A stretch of 13,638 nt of DNA from Sporomusaceae bacterium UBA1887 (GTDB lineage Bacteria > Bacillota > Negativicutes > Sporomusales > DSM-15969): the NCBI GenBank assembly GCA_002337925.1, contig DDHB01000092.1, positions 1 to 13,638 on the forward strand, in the 5' to 3' direction. The notes under the pieces were generated by a model. That model saw nothing but the letters and a program-made list of their open reading frames with translations. It did no database searches and was not told the DNA's origin. The position numbers and the translations under genes are program-made. Of the stretch, positions 1 to 5,763 are shown in pieces. Every line of letters begins with the position of its first letter. The first letter of the stretch is position 1.

Positions 1-23
1 GGAGGATAGGAAGTCGCTGATTG

Positions 24-55
24 AAAAAAGCACTTACGAATGTAAGTGCTTTTTT
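24..55. terminator. Bidirectional intrinsic terminator at left edge
   Basis: A perfect 8-bp stem, GCACTTAC/GTAAGTGC, closes a GAAT tetraloop. Six A residues precede it and six T residues follow it, so it can act in both directions. It most likely ends a plus-strand gene lying mostly outside the window. One frame has a stop at 18-20 and another at 7-9, so only the last few codons could be present and I do not call a partial gene. Confidence 0.85.
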
Positions 56-101
56 GCATTGTATTACAAGGCCCGGCAGAAGATAAATATAATTTATGAG
101 A

Positions 102-141
102 AAAATAAAAGCTGAACTGGTGCCAGTTCAGCTTTTATTTT
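102..141 (-). terminator. Terminator of the aldolase gene
   Basis: A nearly perfect long inverted repeat has the core GCTGAACTGG/CCAGTTCAGC and flanking A-rich and T-rich arms. It starts at the aldolase stop codon (140-142, minus strand), so the stem overlaps the stop. The A/T arms could let it work in both directions. Confidence 0.85.
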
Positions 142-1069
142 AAAGGCGTCCGCTGCAGTTAAGCACGTGACGAATTTTATGTTGTACCATATTTTTAATT
201 GCTTCGCGAGCGGGTTTTAAATATTGACGTGGGTCGAAATCAGAAGGGTTGTTGATGAGGTGCTCGCGAATAGAGGCAGTCATTGCTAAACGTAAGTCTG
301 TATCAATGTTGATTTTGCAAACACCGAGCTTGCTTGCCTGAAGCAGCATAGCTTCAGGTACTCCTTGTGCGCCGCCAATTTGTCCACCAAAGTCATTGCA
401 TTTCTTAACGAACTCAGGCAATACAGTAGAAGCACCGTGCAATACGAGCGGGAAGTTAGGCAGGAGTTTTGTAATGGTTTCCAGGCGCGCGAAATCGAGA
501 GAAGGCTCACCTTTAAACTTATAAGCTCCATGACTGGTGCCGATTGCAATCGCTAGTGAATCAACACCGGTACGCTTTACAAATTCTACAGCTTGATCCG
601 GATCAGTATAAGTTGCATCTTTGGCACTAACATTAACGGCATCTTCTACACCGGCCAGCTTGCCTAACTCGCCTTCAACTACAACACCGTGAGCGTGCGC
701 ATATTCAACTACTTTTTTTGTTAGCGCAATATTTTCTTCGAATGGCAATCTGGAGCCATCAATCATGACTGAGGAAAAACCACCATCTATACAGGACTTG
801 CATATTTCAAAATCTTCACCGTGATCCAAGTGAAGGCAGATTGGTAATCCGGAATCTTCAAGCGCTGCTTCAATCAATTTGATTAAATAGATATGTTTAG
901 CATATTTGCGGGCGCCTGCAGAGACCTGTAGAATAAGAGGAGCCTGTTCTTCTTTGGCAGCGTCAACAATACCCTGAATGATTTCCATATTGTTAACGTT
1001 AAATGCGCCTATGGCGTATTGGCCTTCATAGGCCTTTTTAAAAAGTTCTGTAGAGGTTACTAATGGCAT
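140..1069 (-). CDS. fba: Class II fructose-1,6-bisphosphate aldolase
   Basis: 309 residues. This cytoplasmic, metal-dependent aldolase reversibly splits fructose-1,6-bisphosphate into dihydroxyacetone phosphate and glyceraldehyde-3-phosphate in glycolysis and gluconeogenesis. Family landmarks are in order: HLDHGEDFE at 80-88 with the catalytic Asp82 and metal ligand His83, VEGELG at 131-136, the glycine-rich GTSHGAYKF at 177-185 with metal ligand His180, LHGAS at 210-214 with His211, and NIDTDLR at 254-260 for phosphate/substrate binding. Length is normal for the short class II type. The ATG has a GGGAGGGA ribosome site about 5 nt upstream. It has its own promoter and terminator, so it is probably monocistronic. 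A tagatose-bisphosphate aldolase (GatY/KbaY) is the main alternative within the family, but no sugar-alcohol genes lie nearby. Confidence 0.95.
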   Translation of the reverse strand: MPLVTSTELFKKAYEGQYAIGAFNVNNMEIIQGIVDAAKEEQAPLILQVSAGARKYAKHIYLIKLIEAALEDSGLPICLHLDHGEDFEICKSCIDGGFSSVMIDGSRLPFEENIALTKKVVEYAHAHGVVVEGELGKLAGVEDAVNVSAKDATYTDPDQAVEFVKRTGVDSLAIAIGTSHGAYKFKGEPSLDFARLETITKLLPNFPLVLHGASTVLPEFVKKCNDFGGQIGGAQGVPEAMLLQASKLGVCKINIDTDLRLAMTASIREHLINNPSDFDPRQYLKPAREAIKNMVQHKIRHVLNCSGRL

Positions 1070-1104
1070 GCGATTCCCTCCCGGAAAGTTTATAGTCGAT
1101 CCTT

Positions 1105-1113
1105 ATTATACCA
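1105..1113 (-). promoter_or_regulatory. Extended -10 promoter of fba
   Basis: Read on the minus strand this is TGGTATAAT: a perfect TATAAT with the TG-n extension, 35 nt before the aldolase start codon. The -35 position (about 1128-1133) has no good match, which is usual for extended -10 promoters. An inverted repeat covers that -35 position. Confidence 0.6.
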
Positions 1114-1119
1114 TATTAG

Positions 1120-1149
1120 TGAGCATTATGCATAAACAGTATATGCTCA
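1120..1149. repeat. Inverted repeat over the fba -35 region
   Basis: TGAGCAT (1120-1126) and ATGCTCA (1143-1149) form a perfect 7-bp inverted repeat with a 16-nt spacer. It lies between the pseudouridine synthase stop and the aldolase -10. No T-run follows on the minus strand, so it is not a standard terminator. Its place over the -35 region would suit an operator, but no regulator is identified. Confidence 0.4.
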
Positions 1150-1163
1150 TTCAAAGAAATGTA

Positions 1164-2060
1164 TCATATTTCTTGTCTAATCTTATCTTTTATTCCAAGC
1201 ACTGTTAATATAGACAGCATATCAGGCGGAAGAGGACTATGGATGGTGAGCAATTCATTGGTAATTGGATGATTAAAAGCAAGTTTGCCGGCGTGCAATG
1301 CCTGGCGATTAATGAGATCTGTACAACCTCCGTAAAGATCATCACCGAGAAGCGGATGACCAATGTGTGAAAAATGTACTCGAATCTGATGAGTTCTTCC
1401 GGTCCGTAAAGCAATCTGCATTAAGCTTGCTGTAGATGTCCCGCTAATTGTTCGGTAGTCGGTAACTGCTTCTTGACCACTTGCTGAAATCATTCGCTCA
1501 ATGATACTGCCCGGTTTTCTCCCGATCGGAGCATCTATTGTACCAGATAAGGGCTGGGGCTGGCCGGTTACGATTGCCTGGTAAGAACGCTGTACATGCT
1601 TAATGCCTTGCCCGGATAAAAGATGATGAATATAAGCATTTTTGGCAACGAGCAGGAGGCCTGAGGTTTGACGGTCAAGGCGATGAACCGGATGAAAATC
1701 ACAGCTTTGTCCACTTTCCCGGTAATGATGCAATACGCCATTGGCAATGGTTATGCCATCCTGTCTGGCAGTAGGGTGAACCATGATGCCAGAGGGCTTG
1801 TCTATTACAAGTAGAGCGTTATCTTCGTAGGCGATGACAAGGGGCATAGCAATAGGTTCAAGTTTATTCTCCAGAGGCCAGGAGACCGTTATTTGATCCT
1901 GATTGAATACCGGCTCATTCCAGTTGATGTGTGCACCATTGCGGGTGATGACGCCATTATGTTTAATTCGCCGGCGGAGTGTCAGTGAAAGACCGGATTT
2001 TCGCAGAAATTCTTTCAATGGCAGTGCGGATAGTTCAGTAGAGACAAGTAAGTCTAGCAT
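1164..2060 (-). CDS. RluA-family RNA pseudouridine synthase
   Basis: 298 residues. The RluA family converts specific uridines in rRNA or tRNA to pseudouridine. Residues 1-65 look like the small S4-type RNA-binding part (basic stretch LTLRRRIKHNG at 26-36). The catalytic domain follows: VIDKPSGIMVHP at 85-96, the signature HRLDRQTSGLL at 126-136 with the presumed catalytic Asp129, and RTGRTHQIRVH at 219-229, the family's other conserved block. These support catalytic competence. RNA target cannot be read from sequence; the layout resembles the RluD/YlyB/YjbO group. The ATG at 2060 has an AAAGGAG ribosome site 6 nt upstream. It lies downstream of a strong terminator and about 95 nt before fba, which has its own promoter, so it is probably transcribed alone. 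I found no convincing sigma-A promoter for it. Confidence 0.92.
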   Translation of the reverse strand: MLDLLVSTELSALPLKEFLRKSGLSLTLRRRIKHNGVITRNGAHINWNEPVFNQDQITVSWPLENKLEPIAMPLVIAYEDNALLVIDKPSGIMVHPTARQDGITIANGVLHHYRESGQSCDFHPVHRLDRQTSGLLLVAKNAYIHHLLSGQGIKHVQRSYQAIVTGQPQPLSGTIDAPIGRKPGSIIERMISASGQEAVTDYRTISGTSTASLMQIALRTGRTHQIRVHFSHIGHPLLGDDLYGGCTDLINRQALHAGKLAFNHPITNELLTIHSPLPPDMLSILTVLGIKDKIRQEI

Positions 2061-2140
2061 AGCTGCTCCTTTCTGATTATGCTTAGTATGGGAAAGATAA
2101 TAGGATTGTTATTACAGTATTTTTTAATATAGTATATGCT

Positions 2141-2178
2141 AAAAAATAAATTGAGGCGATCGAGATGATCGCCTCAAT
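2141..2178 (-). terminator. Terminator after the helical protein gene
   Basis: ATTGAGGCGATC (2150-2161) and GATCGCCTCAAT (2167-2178) form a perfect 12-bp stem with a 5-nt loop. On the minus strand it is followed by a T-rich tract (2141-2150). It lies just after the stop at 2180-2182 and separates that gene from the pseudouridine synthase. Confidence 0.9.
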
Positions 2179-2179
2179 A

Positions 2180-2650
2180 TTACACCATGCCTTGGATTAT
2201 GGCAACAATTTCTGACATATGTTCTCGTTCCATTGCCATTGATTCTTTAAAATAGTCAATCATAGGGCTGCCACGTAAGGCCCAAAGATGAATGAAACGT
2301 TGATGCCTCCGAATAAGGGCAAGTAAAAGGAGCAGTAATAGCTCTCGATTGGCGGCAAATTTTCTTTCTACATATTCGTTATCTTCTTCGTCACGTAACC
2401 CGGTACCCAGTTTTTTCATGGTAGCTGCTAAATCTTCATCATGCATTGTTAGCATGTGGATGATATCCATGTAGCTGTGCCAATGATTTTCTGCCATGGT
2501 ATCCAAGCTGTCCCGCATAGTCCCAGTCGCCAGTTCTGAGGCCTCCAGCGCTGTGCTCATTAGTTCTAATTGTTCTATTGCTTCTTGGTTAAGCACTTTC
2601 ATATGATCTATATCTACAGCCATGGGCTTACGCTCTCGTCGTTTCCACAC
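2180..2650 (-). CDS. Hypothetical helical protein, 156 aa
   Basis: I do not recognise this protein. It begins at a GTG preceded by a strong GGGAGGA ribosome site about 7 nt away; an ATG between them is out of frame, and the next in-frame ATG (codon 10) has a poor site. The sequence is almost wholly helix-forming and lacks a signal peptide. It is rich in Met, Glu and His: WHSYMDIIHMLTMHDED at 57-73, a run of seven leucines at 104-110 within ELLLLLLLALIRRHQRF, and ESMAMEREHMSEI at 136-148. The spaced His/Glu pairs are compatible with a ferritin-like helical bundle, but no ExxH pairs are placed well enough to claim metal binding. The leucine run is too short and too close to charges to be a clear membrane segment. 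The cysteine-rich gene lies 65 nt upstream on the same strand with no terminator between, so the two may be cotranscribed. Confidence 0.75.
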   Translation of the reverse strand: MWKRRERKPMAVDIDHMKVLNQEAIEQLELMSTALEASELATGTMRDSLDTMAENHWHSYMDIIHMLTMHDEDLAATMKKLGTGLRDEEDNEYVERKFAANRELLLLLLLALIRRHQRFIHLWALRGSPMIDYFKESMAMEREHMSEIVAIIQGMV

Positions 2651-2715
2651 CAGACATTCCTCCCTTCTGTCATACTAGTATATACTATGCGGAGGTTGAC
2701 TTGGGTGTGTAGAAG

Positions 2716-3051
2716 TTAGAACATGCGGCCGTGAGATTTGTACGGAGCAATGAAACGCAGCATTTTAATAGGAATATGCATAGAAATTGACTTACGATGA
2801 AAACATACATTGACGATGATGAAATCGCAGCCTACGTAGCATAAGGTACCACAGAAAGATTCGCGACGGCAGATACGGGCATCGACGGAAAAGAGGACTT
2901 CGTCACCTAATAAACACATAATACGGTCTTTCATCGTTTCTGTCGGATATGCTTTATGAGGCATATCATCGCAGCACATCATTTCTTTCTCTGGATAATC
3001 GCAACACTCCATATTATCACCATGGTACCAATGCGGGTATTTGCTTTCCAT
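2716..3051 (-). CDS. Cysteine-rich small protein, possible Sm-like fold
   Basis: 111 residues from the ATG at 3051, which lies 10 nt after a strong AAAGGAGG site. A TTG six bases earlier (3057) would add two residues but sits only 4 nt from that site. Ten cysteines are present, including two CC pairs in the N-terminal third (CCDYPEKEMMCCDD). The first 40 residues are acidic and rich in Met, His and Tyr. The rest reads as alternating beta strands: a GDEVLFSVDARICRRE stretch, then FCGTLCYVGCDFIIVNV, then SISMHIPIKMLRFI. This resembles the small Sm-like domains seen in some spore-associated Firmicutes proteins (YuzF/DUF2642 style: G-V, G-L-V-D-I, I-I-I); that likeness is my inference. Cysteine pairs might serve metal binding or disulfide cross-linking, for example in a spore coat. 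No signal peptide or membrane segment is seen. Function unknown. Confidence 0.72.
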   Translation of the reverse strand: MESKYPHWYHGDNMECCDYPEKEMMCCDDMPHKAYPTETMKDRIMCLLGDEVLFSVDARICRRESFCGTLCYVGCDFIIVNVCFHRKSISMHIPIKMLRFIAPYKSHGRMF

Positions 3052-3407
3052 AAACAAGAAACCTCCTTTATTTATGATGGGAAAAATGTTAAAATCTATG
3101 TTATCTACCTGGTATCATCATATGCAGGTTCGAAACATAATGCTACAGGTGTAAATTTTTAGCTGCGATATTTAGAAAGTTTAATTTTAAATATAACTCG
3201 AAGGAAGTGTGAATAAGCTTCTTGTGTCCTTTCTGGATAGTATATTCACGATTGGCTCTTAAAGTGATGAACGAAGAGCAGTGTAGAACCAATGAATAAA
3301 ATGTTTGGTGTGGTACTGATTATAAAAGTAAGCAGGAAATTTTACTTTCACCCGCGAAAGTATTCATGTTATAGTAGATCTTATTTCTGCAGGTGAGGGG
3401 AACGTAG
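3052..3407. other. Intergenic region with short inverted repeats
   Basis: No gene with a credible start is visible in this 356-bp A/T-rich divergent gap; a plus-strand frame running through it is antisense to the cysteine-rich gene and has no ribosome site. It holds several short inverted repeats: GTGAATA/TATTCAC (3209-3215 and 3243-3249), GCTCTT/AAGAGC (3255-3260 and 3274-3279) framed by ATTGG/CCAAT (3251-3255 and 3289-3293), AAAGTAA/TTACTTT (3325-3331 and 3342-3348), and CTTTC/GAAAG (3345-3349 and 3356-3360). The last two share bases and so exclude each other. It must contain the promoters of both flanking genes. Confidence 0.5.
3347..3375 (+). promoter_or_regulatory. Candidate sigma-A promoter for the small membrane protein and yajQ
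   Basis: TTCACC (4 of 6 matches to TTGACA) and TATAGT (5 of 6 matches to TATAAT) are separated by 17 nt. The -10 ends 32 nt before the start at 3408. The -35 overlaps the short inverted repeats described for this gap. Confidence 0.35.
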
Positions 3408-3659
3408 ATGGATATTTTAAACTACAGTAATGTTATACTTGTTGGATTCTTAGTATGGCTCACGCTTGCACCTCGAGTTGGTAATCCACGGTATGGTGAA
3501 TTATTTTTAGCCTATATGGTGACGTTAATGCTTTGCCTTATTGGTACCTCTGAAATCTTAATGGTAAAACCAATAGCTTTCTTTTTTACCGTTGGAGGAG
3601 TATTGGCTTTTGTATATGTTGTTGCCCGCAGTACAATCCGTATTTCTATTAAGAAGTAA
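3408..3659 (+). CDS. Small hydrophobic membrane protein, 83 aa
   Basis: I do not recognise a named family. The protein is mostly membrane: hydrophobic stretches at about 7-22, 32-51 and 54-73 suggest three helices, with a charged loop (PRVGNPRYGE, 22-31) between the first two and a basic C-terminal tail (RSTIRISIKK). It has no signal peptide cleavage site and no catalytic motif. The ATG follows an AGGTGAGGGG ribosome site about 7 nt upstream. It ends 26 nt before yajQ with no terminator between, so the two are almost certainly cotranscribed, but the neighbour says little about its role. Confidence 0.75.
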   Translation: MDILNYSNVILVGFLVWLTLAPRVGNPRYGELFLAYMVTLMLCLIGTSEILMVKPIAFFFTVGGVLAFVYVVARSTIRISIKK

Positions 3660-3685
3660 TTTAAAATCACTTAGGGGGATTAGCG

Positions 3686-4180
3686 ATGGCTAAAGACTGT
3701 TCTTTTGATGTTGTATCGGATGTAGATATGCAGGAAGTGGATAATGCAATTAATCAAACCGTTAAGGAAATTAACCAGCGTTTTGATTTTCGGGGAAGTA
3801 AGGCAGAGATAAAACAAGAAGAAGATGTCATTAAGCTTGTTGCTGATAGTGACTATAAGCTGCAAAGTATCATTGACATTCTTCATGCTAAAGCCGTAAA
3901 AAGAGGGATTTCACTAAAATGTTTCGAATATGGCAAAATTGAGGCTGGATCTCATGGTACTGTTCGCCAGATCGTCACTATTAAAAAGGGCATAAGCAAA
4001 GAAAAAGCGAAAGATGTTATCGCTGCTCTTAAAGATAGTAAACTAAAAGTCCAGGCGCAAATTATGGATGATCAGGTACGTGTATCAGGAAAAGACAAGG
4101 ACGAGTTACAAAAGGCAATTATGAAATTAAAACAAAGTGATTTCAATATTGACTTACAGTTTATTAACTTTCGATCTTAA
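3686..4180 (+). CDS. yajQ: YajQ family nucleotide-binding protein
   Basis: 164 residues, matching the usual length of YajQ (UPF0234). Family features are clear: start MAKDCSFDVVSDVD, the conserved block INQRFDFRGSKAEI at 29-42, DYKLQSIIDIL at 56-66, the central KAVKRGISLKCFEYGKIE at 69-86, VRQIVTIKKGIS at 93-104, VRVSGKDKDELQKAI at 131-145 and the C-terminus DFNIDLQFINFR. Family members are cytoplasmic two-domain alpha/beta proteins that bind nucleotides; a Xanthomonas homologue binds cyclic di-GMP and acts with a transcription factor, and RNA binding has been proposed. Which activity applies here is unknown. The ATG has an AGGGGGATTAG ribosome site. It closes a two-gene unit with the small membrane protein and ends at the shared terminator. 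Confidence 0.95.
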   Translation: MAKDCSFDVVSDVDMQEVDNAINQTVKEINQRFDFRGSKAEIKQEEDVIKLVADSDYKLQSIIDILHAKAVKRGISLKCFEYGKIEAGSHGTVRQIVTIKKGISKEKAKDVIAALKDSKLKVQAQIMDDQVRVSGKDKDELQKAIMKLKQSDFNIDLQFINFRS

Positions 4181-4187
4181 TACATAT

Positions 4188-4224
4188 AAAAAAACTCCGC
4201 AGCAATTTTTGCTGCGGAGTTTTT
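4188..4224. terminator. Bidirectional terminator between yajQ and uracil permease
   Basis: ACTCCGCAGCAA (4194-4205) and TTGCTGCGGAGT (4209-4220) form a perfect 12-bp stem with a TTT loop. Seven A residues (4188-4194) precede it and a T-run (4220-4224) follows, so it can end both convergent genes. Confidence 0.92.
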
Positions 4225-4233
4225 ACTCTTATT

Positions 4234-5487
4234 TTATTTATCGTTTGTAAGGCCGAGAACATCGAGGACCTTGAAGCTGAGGCTAAAGAAGATGGAGGCA
4301 ACTGTTGCCAGCGCCATCCCCTTCAGGGTTACTGTTCCGATCGTAATGTAAGCGCCGCTAATACCAATGATAAGCACAACTGAGGTTAGGATTAGATTGC
4401 GAGGCAGGCTGTAATCTACTTTTGATTCAACCAGCATACGAATCCCGGAGGCTGCAATCACTCCGAATAGCAGCAGCGAAACTCCACCCATAACAGGGAC
4501 TGGGATACTTTGAATAGCGGCAGCCAGCTTACCGACAAAAGATAGGACAATCGCGATTATGGCTGCTCCACCGATAACCCAGGTGCTATACACTTTGGTG
4601 ATTGCCATAACACCAATATTTTCACCATAAGTAGTGTTGGGAGTGGAGCCTAGGAAGCCTGAAATGATTGTGGAAAGACCATTGCCAAGTAACGAACGGT
4701 CCAGTCCAGGATCGCGTGTTAAATCCCGTCCAACAATATTGCCTGTTACCACAAGGTGACCAATGTGCTCTGCAATGACTACAAGTGCAGCTGGAACAAT
4801 GGTAGCAATGGCAGCAAGATTGAACTCAGGGCTATAGAAAGTAGGAGCGGCAAACCAAGGTGCATTTGCAACTATGTTCAAATCAATCATTCCCATCGAA
4901 AAAGCAAGGATATAGCCAGCTAAGATTCCGATTAGAATTGGTATAACAGATAAGAAGCCACGGAATAAGATTGAGCCAAAAATTGTTACTAGTAAGGTGA
5001 AGGCAGAAACCGTAATCACTTTTGGGTCTAATGTTTTAGCAGTCAAGCCGGCCATATCAGCTGCTACGGGAGCCAGCTCTAAACCAATAACAGCAACAAT
5101 AGCGCCCATGGCTGCCGGAGGAAAGACAACGTCGATCCATTTCGTTCCAATCACTTTGATACTTAAGCCGACCACTGTGAAGATGGCACCAACAACGATG
5201 AAACCACCCAGAGCTGCATTATAACCATATTGGGGAAGGATTACGAACACCGGGGAGAGAAAGGCGAAGCTTGATCCTAGATAAGCCGGGATTCTGCCTT
5301 TGCAAATAAATAAATATAGAAGAGTGCCGATACCGTTCATCAATAAAATTGTGGCAGGATTTACCTTAAATAGTATGGGAACAAGGACAGTAGCTCCAAA
5401 CATGGCAAACAAATGCTGTAAGCTTAGTGGAAGTGTTTGCAGGATGGGCAGTTTTTCTTCAACTTGAATAATTCTTTGGCTGCTCAT
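4234..5487 (-). CDS. pyrP: Uracil permease (NCS2 family)
   Basis: 417 residues from the ATG at 5487, which follows a GAGGGGGA ribosome site. An in-frame ATG 84 nt upstream is rejected because the added stretch would span the leader terminator. It is an inner-membrane uracil:proton symporter with the many hydrophobic helices of the nucleobase-cation symporter-2 fold. Key family blocks are present: QHLFAMFGATVLVP at 24-37, AYLGSSFAF at 68-76, AEHIGHLVVTGNIVGRDL at 239-256 and the STPNTTYGENIGV motif at 281-293. Glu240, His244 and Glu289 line up with the residues that bind uracil and couple protons in E. coli UraA (Glu241, His245, Glu290). The PyrR-type leader supports uracil rather than xanthine as substrate. 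The gene is monocistronic and convergent with yajQ. Confidence 0.94.
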   Translation of the reverse strand: MSSQRIIQVEEKLPILQTLPLSLQHLFAMFGATVLVPILFKVNPATILLMNGIGTLLYLFICKGRIPAYLGSSFAFLSPVFVILPQYGYNAALGGFIVVGAIFTVVGLSIKVIGTKWIDVVFPPAAMGAIVAVIGLELAPVAADMAGLTAKTLDPKVITVSAFTLLVTIFGSILFRGFLSVIPILIGILAGYILAFSMGMIDLNIVANAPWFAAPTFYSPEFNLAAIATIVPAALVVIAEHIGHLVVTGNIVGRDLTRDPGLDRSLLGNGLSTIISGFLGSTPNTTYGENIGVMAITKVYSTWVIGGAAIIAIVLSFVGKLAAAIQSIPVPVMGGVSLLLFGVIAASGIRMLVESKVDYSLPRNLILTSVVLIIGISGAYITIGTVTLKGMALATVASIFFSLSFKVLDVLGLTNDK

Positions 5488-5510
5488 AATGATCCCCCTC
5501 TTTTTTTCAT

Positions 5511-5542
5511 TAATAAAAGCCTCTTGCCGGAGTAAGAGGCTT
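5511..5542 (-). terminator. Attenuator terminator in the pyrP leader
   Basis: On the minus strand AAGCCTCTT (5542-5534) pairs with AAGAGGCTT (5525-5517) around an 8-nt loop and is followed by a U-rich tract (5516-5511). It lies 24-55 nt before the permease start codon, where a regulated leader terminator should be. Confidence 0.85.
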
Positions 5543-5606
5543 GAAGGTCCAATATGGCCATAAAAATACAAAGGCCGCTTATTGTATACCTTCCTAGTCT
5601 CTCCGG
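5527..5606 (-). promoter_or_regulatory. Predicted antiterminator of the pyrP leader
   Basis: On the minus strand CCGGAG (5606-5601) can pair with CTCCGG (5532-5527), and GAAGGT (5593-5588) with ACCTTC (5548-5543). An inner hairpin uses GGCC/GGCC (5576-5573 with 5559-5556) and CAAT/ATTG (5584-5581 with 5553-5550). The outer arms take bases from both the PyrR loop and the terminator, so this fold excludes both, as the pyr attenuation model requires. Pairing was found by eye, not by folding. Confidence 0.6.
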
Positions 5607-5619
5607 ACTAATTTAAAGG
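5589..5619 (-). promoter_or_regulatory. PyrR-binding loop (anti-antiterminator)
   Basis: On the minus strand the segment opens with CCTTTAAATT, continues AGTCCGGAGAGACT and closes with AGGAAGG. This is the Firmicutes PyrR-binding hairpin: CCTT/AAGG lower stem, the conserved UUUAA side, AGUC/GACU upper stem and a loop with GGAGAG. In Bacillus, UMP- or UTP-bound PyrR holds this hairpin, which frees the downstream terminator and turns the gene off when pyrimidines are plentiful. Confidence 0.85.
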
Positions 5620-5680
5620 TCAGTTTTCTTTTTATAGACTAACACAAACCTACTAGTCCTGTCCATATTTTTTTATAATT

Positions 5681-5695
5681 TGACAATAACTATCA
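5681..5695. promoter_or_regulatory. Fur/PerR-like palindrome in the divergent promoter region
   Basis: TGACAAT-A-ACTATCA matches the 7-1-7 Fur-family consensus TGATAAT-n-ATTATCA at 12 of 14 positions. Its left half overlaps a perfect TTGACA (5680-5685) that could be a plus-strand -35, although no good -10 lies 17 nt downstream. It sits between pyrP and the membrane/coiled-coil gene. Family and function are inferred from pattern alone. Confidence 0.35.
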
Positions 5696-5763
5696 TTTTT
5701 TGCTAGGCATATGAAAATCTTTTGAGTACAATAAGAAGATAGGGGAAAATACAGGAGGATTCT

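Noticed and set aside
3060..3130. Sigma-E-like promoter (GCATATG and CATAGATT) for the cysteine-rich gene
   Set aside because: On the minus strand the boxes look similar to the mother-cell consensus, but the spacing of 18 nt is longer than I would accept without transcript data.
2956..3162. Plus-strand ORF antisense to the cysteine-rich gene
   Set aside because: No ribosome site, no family features, and about half of it is the reverse strand of a better-supported gene.
5488..5571. Longer N-terminus for uracil permease starting at 5571
   Set aside because: The extra 28 codons run through the leader terminator and have no family similarity; the ATG at 5487 has a strong ribosome site and gives the usual permease N-terminus.
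5488..5640. Purine (guanine/xanthine) riboswitch upstream of the permease
   Set aside because: The leader matches the PyrR loop, antiterminator and terminator arrangement, and the conserved purine-riboswitch core is not seen.
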